A stretch of DNA of 48,637 bases. Origin: Ruminococcus sp. (lineage in GTDB: Bacteria > Bacillota > Clostridia > Oscillospirales > Ruminococcaceae). A model generated the notes under the pieces. The model was not told where the DNA came from. It worked only from the letters and a program-made list of their open reading frames with translations, and did not search any database. The stretch's first letter is position 1, and each line of letters starts with the position of its first letter. Below, one piece after another: positions 18,185 to 25,584 of the stretch. The position numbers and the translations under genes were made by a program. Where the stretch lies: positions 1 to 48,637 of the forward strand of contig JALELB010000036.1 of NCBI GenBank assembly GCA_022768805.1, given 5' to 3'.

Positions 18185-21100
18185 ATATATCAGACGCTCT
18201 TTGGCAATGGCTGTTGCGTTGAGTATTGTCGGCGCACAGATGAGTCCGGAGTGTACCAATCTGTTTAAGACTGCGGTGATGCAGATTACCGCAGAGACCC
18301 TGACCTCTGCGCAGTACAACTATACTGTGAATGCGGATGACACCGTTACGATCACCGGCTACACCGGCACGGATACCGTGCTGGTGCTCCCGGAAACCAT
18401 CGACGGAAAAACAGTTACTGCAATCGGACAAAAAGCATTCCTTGAAAAAACTGCCCTGACCGGCGTTACGCTTCCGGATACGGTTACGTCCATCGGCGCC
18501 TATGCCTTCAGCGGCTGCAAGGGTCTGGTGAATGTGGACTTTGGCAAAGGTCTGGTCAGCATCGGCAACAGCGCCTTTGCAAGCTGCCAGAATCTCGTTA
18601 ACCTGAATTTGCCAGATACGCTGACCACTATCCAGAATGCAGCCTTCATTTCCTGTACCTCCCTGTTGAATCTGGTTGTTCCTGCGTCAGTTACCGCCAT
18701 CGGAGACAGTGCGTTCAATGGCTGCACTGCGCTGACCCGGATTGACCTGCCTGCAGGGGTTTCCGTGGGCAATTCCGCCTTTCATTCATGTACTGCTCTG
18801 GAGCAGCTGGAGCTGCCGGATGGGGTTCAGCTGAACCGCGCAGCCTTTGCCTACTGTAACAAACTGCGTCAGGTGATCTTCAACGGGGAAACCGGTATCA
18901 TCGGAACATCTGTCTTCAGTAGCTGTACTGCGCTGGAGTCCGTGGTATTTCCCACAGAGCTGACCGAGGTCGGGGCCAGTGCGTTTTTTGGCTGCAGTGC
19001 ATTAAAAACTGCGGTACTGCCGAAGAGTGTCACTGCCATTGGTGAGCAGGCATTCTATAATTGTTATTCCCTGGAAAAGGTGGAGTTTTCCGCTAATCTG
19101 AAAAGCATCGGCAGCAATGCATATAATAGCTGCGGAAGCTTGACCCAGGTGGATATTCCGGCAGGGGTAGAACTGGGAGAGGGCTGCTTTTTCAACTGCG
19201 ATGGCCTCCAGACTGTCAACATCGCCGACGGTATCACCCAGATTGGTGCCAGCGCTTTTTACAGCTGCGACAGTCTGACCTCTGTCCGGCTGCCGGATAC
19301 TCTGGAAACGCTCCCGAACAGTACGTTTGCGTACTGTGCAGGTCTGGAGGAAATCAGTCTGCCGGATTCCCTGACTTCAATCGGAAACACTGTTTTTTAC
19401 CAATGCGGTAAGCTGAAAAAGATCACCATTCCGGATACTGTCACCAGCCTCGGCAATTCGGTATTTGCCTATTGCAGTGTGATGGAATCCGTGGAACTGC
19501 CGGATTCCATCACCAGCATGGGGGGATCCGTATTTGACAACTGTATTAGCCTCACCTCCGTGACCCTGCCCTCTAAGCTTACTGCACTCAGTAATTACAT
19601 GTTTATTGACTGTTCCAAGCTGACAACTGTGGTTTTGCCGGAGCAGCTGGTCTCTATCGGAGAATGGGTATTTTACAATTGCTCTTCTCTGCAGGAGATC
19701 ACTATTCCGGAGGGGGTAAAGTCCATCGGATATTACTCCTTTGCATATTGCAGAATGCTGACGTCTGTACAGCTGCCGGAAACGCTGGAATCCATTGATG
19801 ATCTGGCTTTTTACTACTGCACCAGTCTGACAGAGCTTGTACTGCCGGAGAGTGTCAAGCGCATAGGCAATAATGCATTTACAAATTGTACGGCGCTGAC
19901 TGCCGTACAGCTGCCTGATACCATGGAAACCATCGGCGGAGGTGCTTTTTCAGAAACGAAGCTGGAGACCATGACGATTCCTCAAAATCTCACTGTCATT
20001 CCCGATTCGATGTTCTATGGCATGGCTCAGCTCAAACAGATTGAAATTCCGGATACAATTACCAGTATCGGTGCAAATGCTTTTTCTGGCTGCAGCAGCC
20101 TGAAGGAGGTTGTGATTCCAGATTCCGTAACCTCCATTGGATCCGGCGCTTTTTCTCACTGTACCCAGCTTTCCAGTGTGCAGCTGCCTGCAAATCTGGC
20201 TGCGGTTTCCGAGAGTATGTTTATAAGCTGCAAATCACTGACCGACATTACCCTGCCGGACACTGTCACACAGATCGACTACAGCGCTTTCTCGAACTGT
20301 TCATCCTTGACCAGTATCGATCTGCCCGCCGGTCTTACCAAACTAGGAAATTCTGCACTAAGCGGAACGGCCATCAAGCAGATAACCCTGCCTGAAGGCG
20401 TGACCAGTGTGGCGAATTCTCTGTTTTATAACTGCTCTGCTCTGGAGCAGGTGAACCTGCCCGAGAGCATCGGGTCTATCGGAGCATATGCATTTTATGG
20501 CTGCAAATCCCTGAAGAGTCTGGACCTGCCGGACGGTATTATCGGGCTGGGAGATTATGCATTCTACAACTGTTCCGCATTGGAGAGCATGGATCTGAGC
20601 CGGTCAGAACTGACAACTATTCAGGAGGACACCTTTAGCCAATGTTCCAAGCTGAGCAAAGTTCAGCTGCCGGAAACACTGACGCGTATTGAATATGAGG
20701 CGTTTCGGAGCTGTTCGGCTCTGACGGAAATCCAGCTGCCGGATACCCTTCAGACCATAGAATACAGTGCGTTCCAGTATTGCTCCGCTTTGAAATCCGT
20801 AGAGCTGCCGGATTCGGTAACCAGTATGGGCAGCTATGTATTTTACGGATGCTCCGCTTTGGAAAGTGTAAAGCTGTCTGCCGGGCTTACAACCATTCCC
20901 TATGGCATATTCTACTACTGTACCAGCTTGCAGGGTATTACCATTCCGGATACGGTAACAGCTATTGAAAGTAGTGCGTTCTATGGCTGCTCCTCCCTGC
21001 ATAAAATCACCATACCCCGTACAGTTGCAACCATTTCCACCAGTGCCTTTGGCTATGACGCTGCACCCGGAGAAAGCATGGATTTGACCATCTGCGGTGA

Positions 21101-22727
21101 GTACAATTCCGCAGCCTATGAATATGCGGAGGCCAACGGCTTCGGATTTGAACTGTCCGCTGAACGGGATTATTCCCAGTGCGTGGTGGGCTATTACATT
21201 GAGGATGGCAAGGCATATATTACGGATTGTGATCCCACAGCAGTCAGTGTGGAGATCCCTGAAACACTGGAGGATGCGCCGGTTGTAGCCATCCAGCAGT
21301 ATGCCTTCCGGGGCTGTGTAATGGAGTCCGTTGTGATCCCGGAAACGGTGACAGGAATCGGAAAGGGCGCTTTTTCCGGCTGTGAGAGCCTGAAGGAGAT
21401 AGAACTGCCCGGAGAACTGACCAGGATCGGCGACAACGCCTTTGCAGGCTGCACTGCGCTGGAAAGCATCGTGTTCCCCGCCGCAGTATCCAGCATCGGC
21501 AAGGATGTCATGAAGGATTGTACAGGGCTCATCCGGGCTGATCTGTCCGGATTGGCCATCACGGATATTCCGGATAACATGTTCCAGGGCTGTACCGGGC
21601 TGAAACAAATTGCTTTCCCGGAAAAGCTGGCCACTGTGGGTAACGGTGCCTTCCGGGGCTGTACCGGTCTGGAGGAAGTGACCTTCCCCAATAACCGTAT
21701 CCGGTTCGAGGACTGTTGCTTCTATGGCTGTTCATCCCTGAAGGATGTCACGTTCCCGGAGCAGTATTGCTACTTCGATTATCTTTCCTTTGTCAACTGC
21801 CCGGAACTGAAGGATATTACCATCGACGGAAGCTGCGGTTTCTACTACAATAGCGTGGGATATACTTATGACGAAAGTACTGGCGATCAGGCGCCTATTG
21901 CAGGCGTCAGATTTCATATTCCCTTTAACAGCGGCGTACAGAGCTATGTGACCAACCGGGACAGCTTTATTCTGGTTCCCACCGACGGTGTGACTTACAC
22001 CGTGCTGGAGGATGAAACGGTGCGCATTGACAAGGTTACGGATACCAGCCCCAGCATCGTTGTTCCGGCCAGAATCGAGGGTATGCCCGTATCCACAATC
22101 GGCGTCCGGGCCTTCAAGGGCATGTCCAAGATCACAACCATCAGCCTGCCGAACACCCTGACTTCCATTGAGGATTACGCCTTCATGAACTGCAGCAGCC
22201 TGAACACTTGCGGTGTTCCGTCCTTAGTTTCCCATATTGGCTCCAATGCGTTTTACAACACCCGGCTTGCTTCCAACTGGAAGTCCTCGGAGTTTGTCGT
22301 ATTGGGAGACGGCGTGCTGTATCAGTACAACGGAAGCGACCAGGAGGTAACGCTGCCGAATCGGGTCAAGGTGATCGGTGAGGGCGTATTCGCCTACCAG
22401 AATCATCTGCAGAAGATCCAGTTCAATGAAGCGCTGACTGAGATCGGGGACGGCGCATTCCTGTACTGCGAGAGCCTTACCAGCATTGAACTGCCGGATT
22501 CTGTTACCCGTGTAGGCAATGCTGCGTTTAGCGGCTGCACCAGTCTGAAGCGGTTTACCTGCGGAACGGGGCTTGCACTGATCGATGAATATGCATTCTT
22601 TGACTGTACCATTGAGCTTTTCCGGGGTGAGACTGATTCTTACGCCCAGAGCTTTGCAAAGGAGAACGGTTACACCTTTGAAATCATTGCAAAGGCAGAA
22701 CCGGAAGCTCCTGCAGAAACGGCATAA
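18177..22727 (+). CDS. secreted BspA-type leucine-rich-repeat protein
   Basis: A 1,516-residue exported protein, mostly LRR_5/BspA-like repeats of about 23 residues with the pattern LPDTVTSIGAYAFSGCKGL. The repeats run from about residue 60 to 960. A spacer near 960-1020 (ICGEYNSAAYEYAEANGF) follows, then a second block to about 1500. An N-terminal signal-like helix (MNKYIRRSLAMAVALSIVGA) is present. No dockerin, sortase motif or membrane anchor is seen; it ends in a short Glu/Pro/Ala tail. The start at 18177 follows AAGGAGG and overlaps the stop of the giant protein by 8 bp, so the two are translationally coupled and probably act together. An upstream in-frame ATG at 18162 has no ribosome site. 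Family members mediate adhesion or protein binding; the partner here is unknown. Confidence 0.92.
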   Translation: MNKYIRRSLAMAVALSIVGAQMSPECTNLFKTAVMQITAETLTSAQYNYTVNADDTVTITGYTGTDTVLVLPETIDGKTVTAIGQKAFLEKTALTGVTLPDTVTSIGAYAFSGCKGLVNVDFGKGLVSIGNSAFASCQNLVNLNLPDTLTTIQNAAFISCTSLLNLVVPASVTAIGDSAFNGCTALTRIDLPAGVSVGNSAFHSCTALEQLELPDGVQLNRAAFAYCNKLRQVIFNGETGIIGTSVFSSCTALESVVFPTELTEVGASAFFGCSALKTAVLPKSVTAIGEQAFYNCYSLEKVEFSANLKSIGSNAYNSCGSLTQVDIPAGVELGEGCFFNCDGLQTVNIADGITQIGASAFYSCDSLTSVRLPDTLETLPNSTFAYCAGLEEISLPDSLTSIGNTVFYQCGKLKKITIPDTVTSLGNSVFAYCSVMESVELPDSITSMGGSVFDNCISLTSVTLPSKLTALSNYMFIDCSKLTTVVLPEQLVSIGEWVFYNCSSLQEITIPEGVKSIGYYSFAYCRMLTSVQLPETLESIDDLAFYYCTSLTELVLPESVKRIGNNAFTNCTALTAVQLPDTMETIGGGAFSETKLETMTIPQNLTVIPDSMFYGMAQLKQIEIPDTITSIGANAFSGCSSLKEVVIPDSVTSIGSGAFSHCTQLSSVQLPANLAAVSESMFISCKSLTDITLPDTVTQIDYSAFSNCSSLTSIDLPAGLTKLGNSALSGTAIKQITLPEGVTSVANSLFYNCSALEQVNLPESIGSIGAYAFYGCKSLKSLDLPDGIIGLGDYAFYNCSALESMDLSRSELTTIQEDTFSQCSKLSKVQLPETLTRIEYEAFRSCSALTEIQLPDTLQTIEYSAFQYCSALKSVELPDSVTSMGSYVFYGCSALESVKLSAGLTTIPYGIFYYCTSLQGITIPDTVTAIESSAFYGCSSLHKITIPRTVATISTSAFGYDAAPGESMDLTICGEYNSAAYEYAEANGFGFELSAERDYSQCVVGYYIEDGKAYITDCDPTAVSVEIPETLEDAPVVAIQQYAFRGCVMESVVIPETVTGIGKGAFSGCESLKEIELPGELTRIGDNAFAGCTALESIVFPAAVSSIGKDVMKDCTGLIRADLSGLAITDIPDNMFQGCTGLKQIAFPEKLATVGNGAFRGCTGLEEVTFPNNRIRFEDCCFYGCSSLKDVTFPEQYCYFDYLSFVNCPELKDITIDGSCGFYYNSVGYTYDESTGDQAPIAGVRFHIPFNSGVQSYVTNRDSFILVPTDGVTYTVLEDETVRIDKVTDTSPSIVVPARIEGMPVSTIGVRAFKGMSKITTISLPNTLTSIEDYAFMNCSSLNTCGVPSLVSHIGSNAFYNTRLASNWKSSEFVVLGDGVLYQYNGSDQEVTLPNRVKVIGEGVFAYQNHLQKIQFNEALTEIGDGAFLYCESLTSIELPDSVTRVGNAAFSGCTSLKRFTCGTGLALIDEYAFFDCTIELFRGETDSYAQSFAKENGYTFEIIAKAEPEAPAETA

Positions 22728-22762
22728 GGCCGCGGCTTTTCTGCCCGGCGATAGATTTATGA

Positions 22763-22800
22763 AAAACGGATCTGATACCCACCGGTATCAGATCCGTTTT
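22763..22800 (+). terminator. terminator after the LRR gene
   Basis: AAAACGGATCTGATACC pairs perfectly with GGTATCAGATCCGTTTT across a 4-nt loop (CACC), ending in T4. Confidence 0.85.
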
Positions 22801-22811
22801 CTGTCTACAGC

Positions 22812-22995
22812 AAAAAAACAGGCCAGCCGCATATGCAGCTGACCTGATTTTGTTAAAGACCGCCTTGCCGTCGTGTCGTGTATAAAACCCGCACGAAGCA
22901 GGTGGGTATCCGCCCGGAAGTCTCTCGCTCCCTTCGTCCACCCGGTGGGTGGGAGGTCTGCAGTCCCCAGCCGGAGCCGAATTCCCTATTAAAAT
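22812..22995 (-). ncRNA. ssrS: probable 6S RNA
   Basis: A minus-strand transcription unit of about 184 nt with no coding potential. TATAAT (23003-23008) has a weak -35 (TTGTTC) 16 bp upstream. At the 3' end an intrinsic terminator (CAGGTCAGCTGC paired with GCGGCTGGCCTG, 22819-22846) runs into T7 (22812-22818). Length fits 6S RNA, and the stretch with CTTCCGGGCGGATACCCACC followed by a GGGTTTTATACACG segment resembles the central region of Firmicutes 6S RNAs as I remember them. A location next to a DUF1292 gene is compatible. 6S RNA binds sigma-A RNA polymerase and represses housekeeping promoters in stationary phase. Class assignment is from memory; the presence of a short transcript is better supported than its name. 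Confidence 0.58.
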
Positions 22996-23002
22996 GTGTT
23001 GT

Positions 23003-23029
23003 ATTATAACAGCGACTCTGATTCGAACA
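23003..23029 (-). promoter_or_regulatory. promoter of the probable 6S RNA
   Basis: Minus-strand consensus TATAAT at 23003-23008 with a poor -35 about 16-17 bp upstream (TTGTTC or CTTGTT). It lies between the DUF1292 stop and the RNA. Confidence 0.5.
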
Positions 23030-23108
23030 AGGCAGAAAGTGTTGACCTTCGTCAAGGATAGTATAGCACAGACGGGTCAAAAAAGCAAGTGGAATTTTTT
23101 AGTGGATC

Positions 23109-23462
23109 TCAGTCCAGGTGATCGTGATCACAGCAGCCGCAGTTGCAGTCATCGTCTTCACAGTCACAGTCCTCATAGATTTCGTCCAGACGCTTGAGAA
23201 ACAGCTCGCCGATCCGGTCGAATTCGTCCTCATCCTCGATGGAAACCAGCATTTCCTCGCCGTCAACCATTTCAGACTTGAGGATCACCAGCTCACCGTC
23301 GTCCTCAATCATGGATTCGGGATCAGCCTGGTAGGGAATCAGGGCAAAATAGCGCTGATCGTCTACTTCCATCACGTCCAGCATTTCAAAGGTCTGTTCG
23401 TTGCCGTCTTCGTCCACCAGCGTGTACAGATCCGGGGTGTATTCATTTCTTTCTTCAGACAT
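23109..23462 (-). CDS. DUF1292 protein (YrzB-like)
   Basis: A 117-residue acidic protein of the DUF1292 family. The core shows the family pattern: LYTLVDEDGNEQTFEMLD, then DDQRYFALIPY, then LVILKSEMVDGEEMLVSI. Function is unknown. In other Firmicutes it is often encoded near alaS-ireB-ruvX, genes not present here. The last 20 residues form an unusual Cys/Asp/His tail (CDCEDDDCNCGCCDHDH) that could bind metal; the basic family core does not need it. Start ATG at 23460-23462 follows GAAGGAG on the minus strand. Confidence 0.88.
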   Translation of the reverse strand: MSEERNEYTPDLYTLVDEDGNEQTFEMLDVMEVDDQRYFALIPYQADPESMIEDDGELVILKSEMVDGEEMLVSIEDEDEFDRIGELFLKRLDEIYEDCDCEDDDCNCGCCDHDHLD

Positions 23463-23528
23463 TCTAAACTCCTTCTGTCGGAACTCCGACGGTTTGTATG
23501 GATGGCGAAAAAGCCCTCGTACATTTTC

Positions 23529-23557
23529 ATTTTACTACGCCCATATGAAAAAGTCAA
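23529..23557 (-). promoter_or_regulatory. promoter of the DUF1292 gene
   Basis: Minus strand TTGACT (23552-23557), 17 bp, TAAAAT (23529-23534), about 67 bp upstream of the start codon. Confidence 0.72.
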
Positions 23558-23615
23558 GCGTCAAATTGTTAACGTGATATTAAACAAAAAAATCGAAAAA
23601 ATTTTCAGATTTCTA

Positions 23616-23644
23616 TTGACAAACGCTAAAAGCTGTGGTATTAT
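23616..23644 (+). promoter_or_regulatory. strong promoter of the 815-bp RNA unit
   Basis: Consensus TTGACA (23616-23621), exactly 17 bp, TATTAT (23639-23644). It is divergent from the DUF1292 promoter and predicts an RNA start near 23651. Confidence 0.82.
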
Positions 23645-23835
23645 ATACTCAAGGAAAGAGAAAGACGGTAAATCAACCAAGTAAGCGCAGTGTAAAAGCT
23701 GCCGGCAATAAAGAAACGATCAATCCTTTCAATGCACAAGCATTTATCGTTGTTTTTCTTCACATCCGTTTCCGTCAGGGTTCGGAGCAAAGGCTTCGTT
23801 TCGGAAACAATCAGATGACAAAGGAGATGAGCCCG

Positions 23836-23895
23836 ATGGATCAGGCAGAGCAGCAGTTATTGGCTATCATTGATGGCTCAGGTGCACAGCGCTGA
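23836..23895 (+). CDS. 19-residue ORF with perfect Shine-Dalgarno site
   Basis: ATG 23836 to TGA 23895 encodes MDQAEQQLLAIIDGSGAQR. An AAAGGAG sequence ends 9 nt upstream, as good as any ribosome site in the window. An in-frame ATG at 23827 would be too close to it. The ORF lies inside the 815-bp RNA unit just after the GTTTCCG/CGGAAAC hairpin. There is no signal peptide and no family I recognise. It could be a real small protein, a leader peptide, or a chance ORF in a structured RNA. Confidence 0.38.
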   Translation: MDQAEQQLLAIIDGSGAQR

Positions 23896-24120
23896 GACTC
23901 CGGATGACCAAGTGGGAAGCACACATAACGATCAGTGAATCTTCCGTTTATTGAAAAAATGATTCCGGTTCACAGCCTATGACTGTATGCTAAAACGGAC
24001 AAAAACGCTAATTCTTCAATGATTAGCCAAAACTAGCAACGTCAAATGATAAGGCCTTTGGAGCGGATGCTCCGGTTTACAGACCTTGGGTCTTTGACAT
24101 AGATTGCTAGATCAACGATG

Positions 24121-24268
24121 AAAAGGTGGTTCCAATGAGACACTGAGTTTTCGCACAGACACCATTCCATAACAGAAAAGGTGGTACCAATGTACGATTA
24201 CTGATTCTTCTTTGCGCATAGCGCAGATTTTACAGGAAGGATATCGGTGGAGACCAATGGAAAAGTAA
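24121..24268 (+). repeat. three GGTGG-n-CCAATG elements, each opening a 3-4 codon ORF
   Basis: Element 1: AAAAGGTGGTTCCAATG, ATG at 24135, reads MRH-stop. Element 2: AAAAGGTGGTACCAATG, ATG at 24190, reads MYDY-stop. Element 3: TCGGTGGAGACCAATG, ATG at 24257, reads MEK-stop. Spacing between elements is about 55 and 67 bp and the sequence between them differs. AGGTGGTACCA in element 2 is identical to part of the tyrS T-box on the other side of the window. Confidence 0.6.
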
Positions 24269-24435
24269 TATTCTGATTATCCGATTACGATGATTATAAT
24301 ACGTACGAGGAGTGATGCGGAATGAAAATCATGCAGCATCGACCTGACGCAGGTAAGCATACGTAAAGGGGTGAGTCCGAAGGGTACTTTTGCTAAGTGA
24401 TGAAAGTCGCTTAAACAATTTGGATGATAATCAAG

Positions 24436-24467
24436 AGGGAGGAGCGTATGCATCCTCCCTTTTTATC
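24436..24467 (+). terminator. terminator of the 815-bp RNA unit
   Basis: AGGGAGGA (24436-24443) pairs with TCCTCCCT (24453-24460), followed by a T-rich tail. Confidence 0.85.
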
Positions 24468-24502
24468 TTTTCGCTTTTTCTGTGAAAAATACGCAAAGGC
24501 TA

Positions 24503-24531
24503 TTGAAAAAAAGGATTGCCTATGGTATAAT
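24503..24531 (+). promoter_or_regulatory. promoter of the membrane protein / lepA unit
   Basis: TTGAAA (24503-24508), 17 bp, TATAAT (24526-24531), with TG at 24523-24524 giving an extended -10. Predicted start is near 24538. Confidence 0.82.
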
Positions 24532-24541
24532 AATCAAAGCG

Positions 24542-24618
24542 GCTCGATGCCTTTTGGGTGCCGGCTGCAAATAAACGAGCAAAGGGGCATAGCTGGAAGC
24601 GTTGTGCCCTCTTTTTTT
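24542..24618 (+). promoter_or_regulatory. attenuator-like leader with terminator and competing stem
   Basis: GCTCG (24542-24546) can close with CGAGC (24575-24579). Next, GGGCA (24585-24589) pairs with TGCCC (24605-24609) and is followed by T7 (24612-24618), forming an intrinsic terminator just before the Shine-Dalgarno site AAGGAG (24619-24624). A competing pairing exists: ATGCCTTTT (24547-24555) with AAGGGGCAT (24582-24590), 9 pairs with two G-U. That pairing would consume the 5' half of the terminator. This is the layout of a riboswitch or attenuator; I do not recognise the ligand class. Confidence 0.5.
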
Positions 24619-24631
24619 AAGGAGAATCCCG

Positions 24632-25564
24632 ATGGCAGAGCAGGATAAGGAATTCGCATCACAGCAGGACAGTGAACCGGAGCAGAATGCCGGCGGGGAG
24701 AAGAAAAAGGGGAAAAGTCTGTTTGAAACCGCCCGGGAGCTGGAACAGGCGGAACGCCGGAAGCAGGAGCTTGCGGAGCGGGAACGCCAGAAGCAGCAGG
24801 CGGAAGCGGATTATAAGGAACGGGAAAAGTATGGGGAACAGCTGGAAGCGGACAAGCGGGAGCTGATCCGCCTCAAGCAGGGGGTCATCTCCGAAAGCGA
24901 TACCATTTTTGAGGAAAGGCCGGAAAAGAAGCATTATACCATCCGGCAGAGGATCGGAAATTTCTTTTATCACAACAAGTGGTGGATGGGCATTGCGGCT
25001 TTTTTCATCATTGTCTTTGGGGTGCTGCTGTATGATGATCTCACCACGGTGGAGCCGGATATGATTATTCTGCAGCTGTCCGCCGATTCCGAGCTGGCGC
25101 TGCGCACAGAGGGGACTGCCCGGTATTTTGAGCAGTTTGTGCCGGATCTGAACGAGGATGGCCAGGTTAAGGTGGCGGTTTATTACATTCCGATCACCAA
25201 CGACCCCCAGAACAGCACGAATTACTACAACGGGGACAGCTCCAAGCTGGTGGTGGAGATGCAGTCCAGTTCCGCCATGCTGGTACTGGCGGACAGCGCC
25301 TGCAAGGAAACCATTGCTGCGGATCAGACCCTGCAGGATTTGTCCGGGCTGTTTCCGGATAATCAGCTGGTCAAAGACTACGCCTTTGATCTGACCGGCA
25401 CGGACTTTTTGAAGAATATCGGCTATGAGGGGGAGCTGGATGACCTGTATCTGGGCATCCGGAAGGTGCAGAAGCTCTTGTTTGCAACGGAAGAAAAAAT
25501 GCAGGCAAGCTACGACCAGGCATTCCCCGTACTGGAGCAGGTCATCACAGACCTGTCGGAATAA
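24632..25564 (+). CDS. membrane-anchored coiled-coil protein of unknown function
   Basis: A 310-residue protein I cannot assign. Residues 1-105 are highly charged ([20 protein letters not shown] onward) and predicted coiled coil, on the cytoplasmic side. A single membrane helix follows near 120-138 ([17 protein letters not shown]). The remaining 170 residues form an extracytoplasmic domain with an alpha/beta look ([42 protein letters not shown]). ATG 24632 follows AAGGAG. It lies behind the attenuator-like leader and 20 bp before lepA, so the two are probably one operon. I do not know its partner. Confidence 0.8.
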   Translation: MAEQDKEFASQQDSEPEQNAGGEKKKGKSLFETARELEQAERRKQELAERERQKQQAEADYKEREKYGEQLEADKRELIRLKQGVISESDTIFEERPEKKHYTIRQRIGNFFYHNKWWMGIAAFFIIVFGVLLYDDLTTVEPDMIILQLSADSELALRTEGTARYFEQFVPDLNEDGQVKVAVYYIPITNDPQNSTNYYNGDSSKLVVEMQSSSAMLVLADSACKETIAADQTLQDLSGLFPDNQLVKDYAFDLTGTDFLKNIGYEGELDDLYLGIRKVQKLLFATEEKMQASYDQAFPVLEQVITDLSE

Positions 25565-25584
25565 GCAGGCATGGAGGTAACACC

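Larger units (their letters stand above)
23651..24467 (+). ncRNA. large structured RNA candidate, class unassigned
   Basis: Between a consensus promoter and a clear terminator lies about 815 bp with no ORF of gene length and a visibly AT-richer composition than the flanking genes. Local stems seen by eye: AACGAT/ATCGTT enclosing AATGC/GCATT (23715-23751), GTTTCCG/CGGAAAC (23768-23808), GCTAAT/ATTAGC (24007-24027), GGAGC/GCTCC (24060-24073), AGACC/GGTCT (24081-24093), TGCGC/GCGCA (24213-24225), GATGC/GCATC (24314-24340), ACCTG/CAGGT (24342-24354) and TAAGTGA/TCGCTTA (24394-24413). It also carries several very short ORFs with ribosome sites. Possible known classes of this size include ROOL, GOLLD and OLE; I cannot assign any of them from memory. 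A long regulatory leader is excluded by the terminator unless it is read through. Confidence 0.62.

Noticed and set aside
18400..21060. Many similar short DNA repeats that could suggest a CRISPR array
   Set aside because: They are in frame with the 23-residue protein repeat of the LRR gene and diverge at the DNA level; no spacer pattern.
22684..23080. Short ORFs over the probable 6S RNA
   Set aside because: No ribosome sites; the region has RNA promoter and terminator features instead.
24121..24268. The GGTGG repeats as a CRISPR remnant
   Set aside because: Only three copies, short and unequal, with unequal spacing and no cas gene in the window.
23651..24467. Group I or group II intron in the large RNA unit
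   Set aside because: I see no domain V hairpin with the AGC triad, no intron-encoded protein and no interrupted gene on its flanks.
24424..24648. ORF of 74 codons starting inside the RNA terminator
   Set aside because: It crosses a terminator, a promoter and the attenuator-like leader, and has no family likeness.
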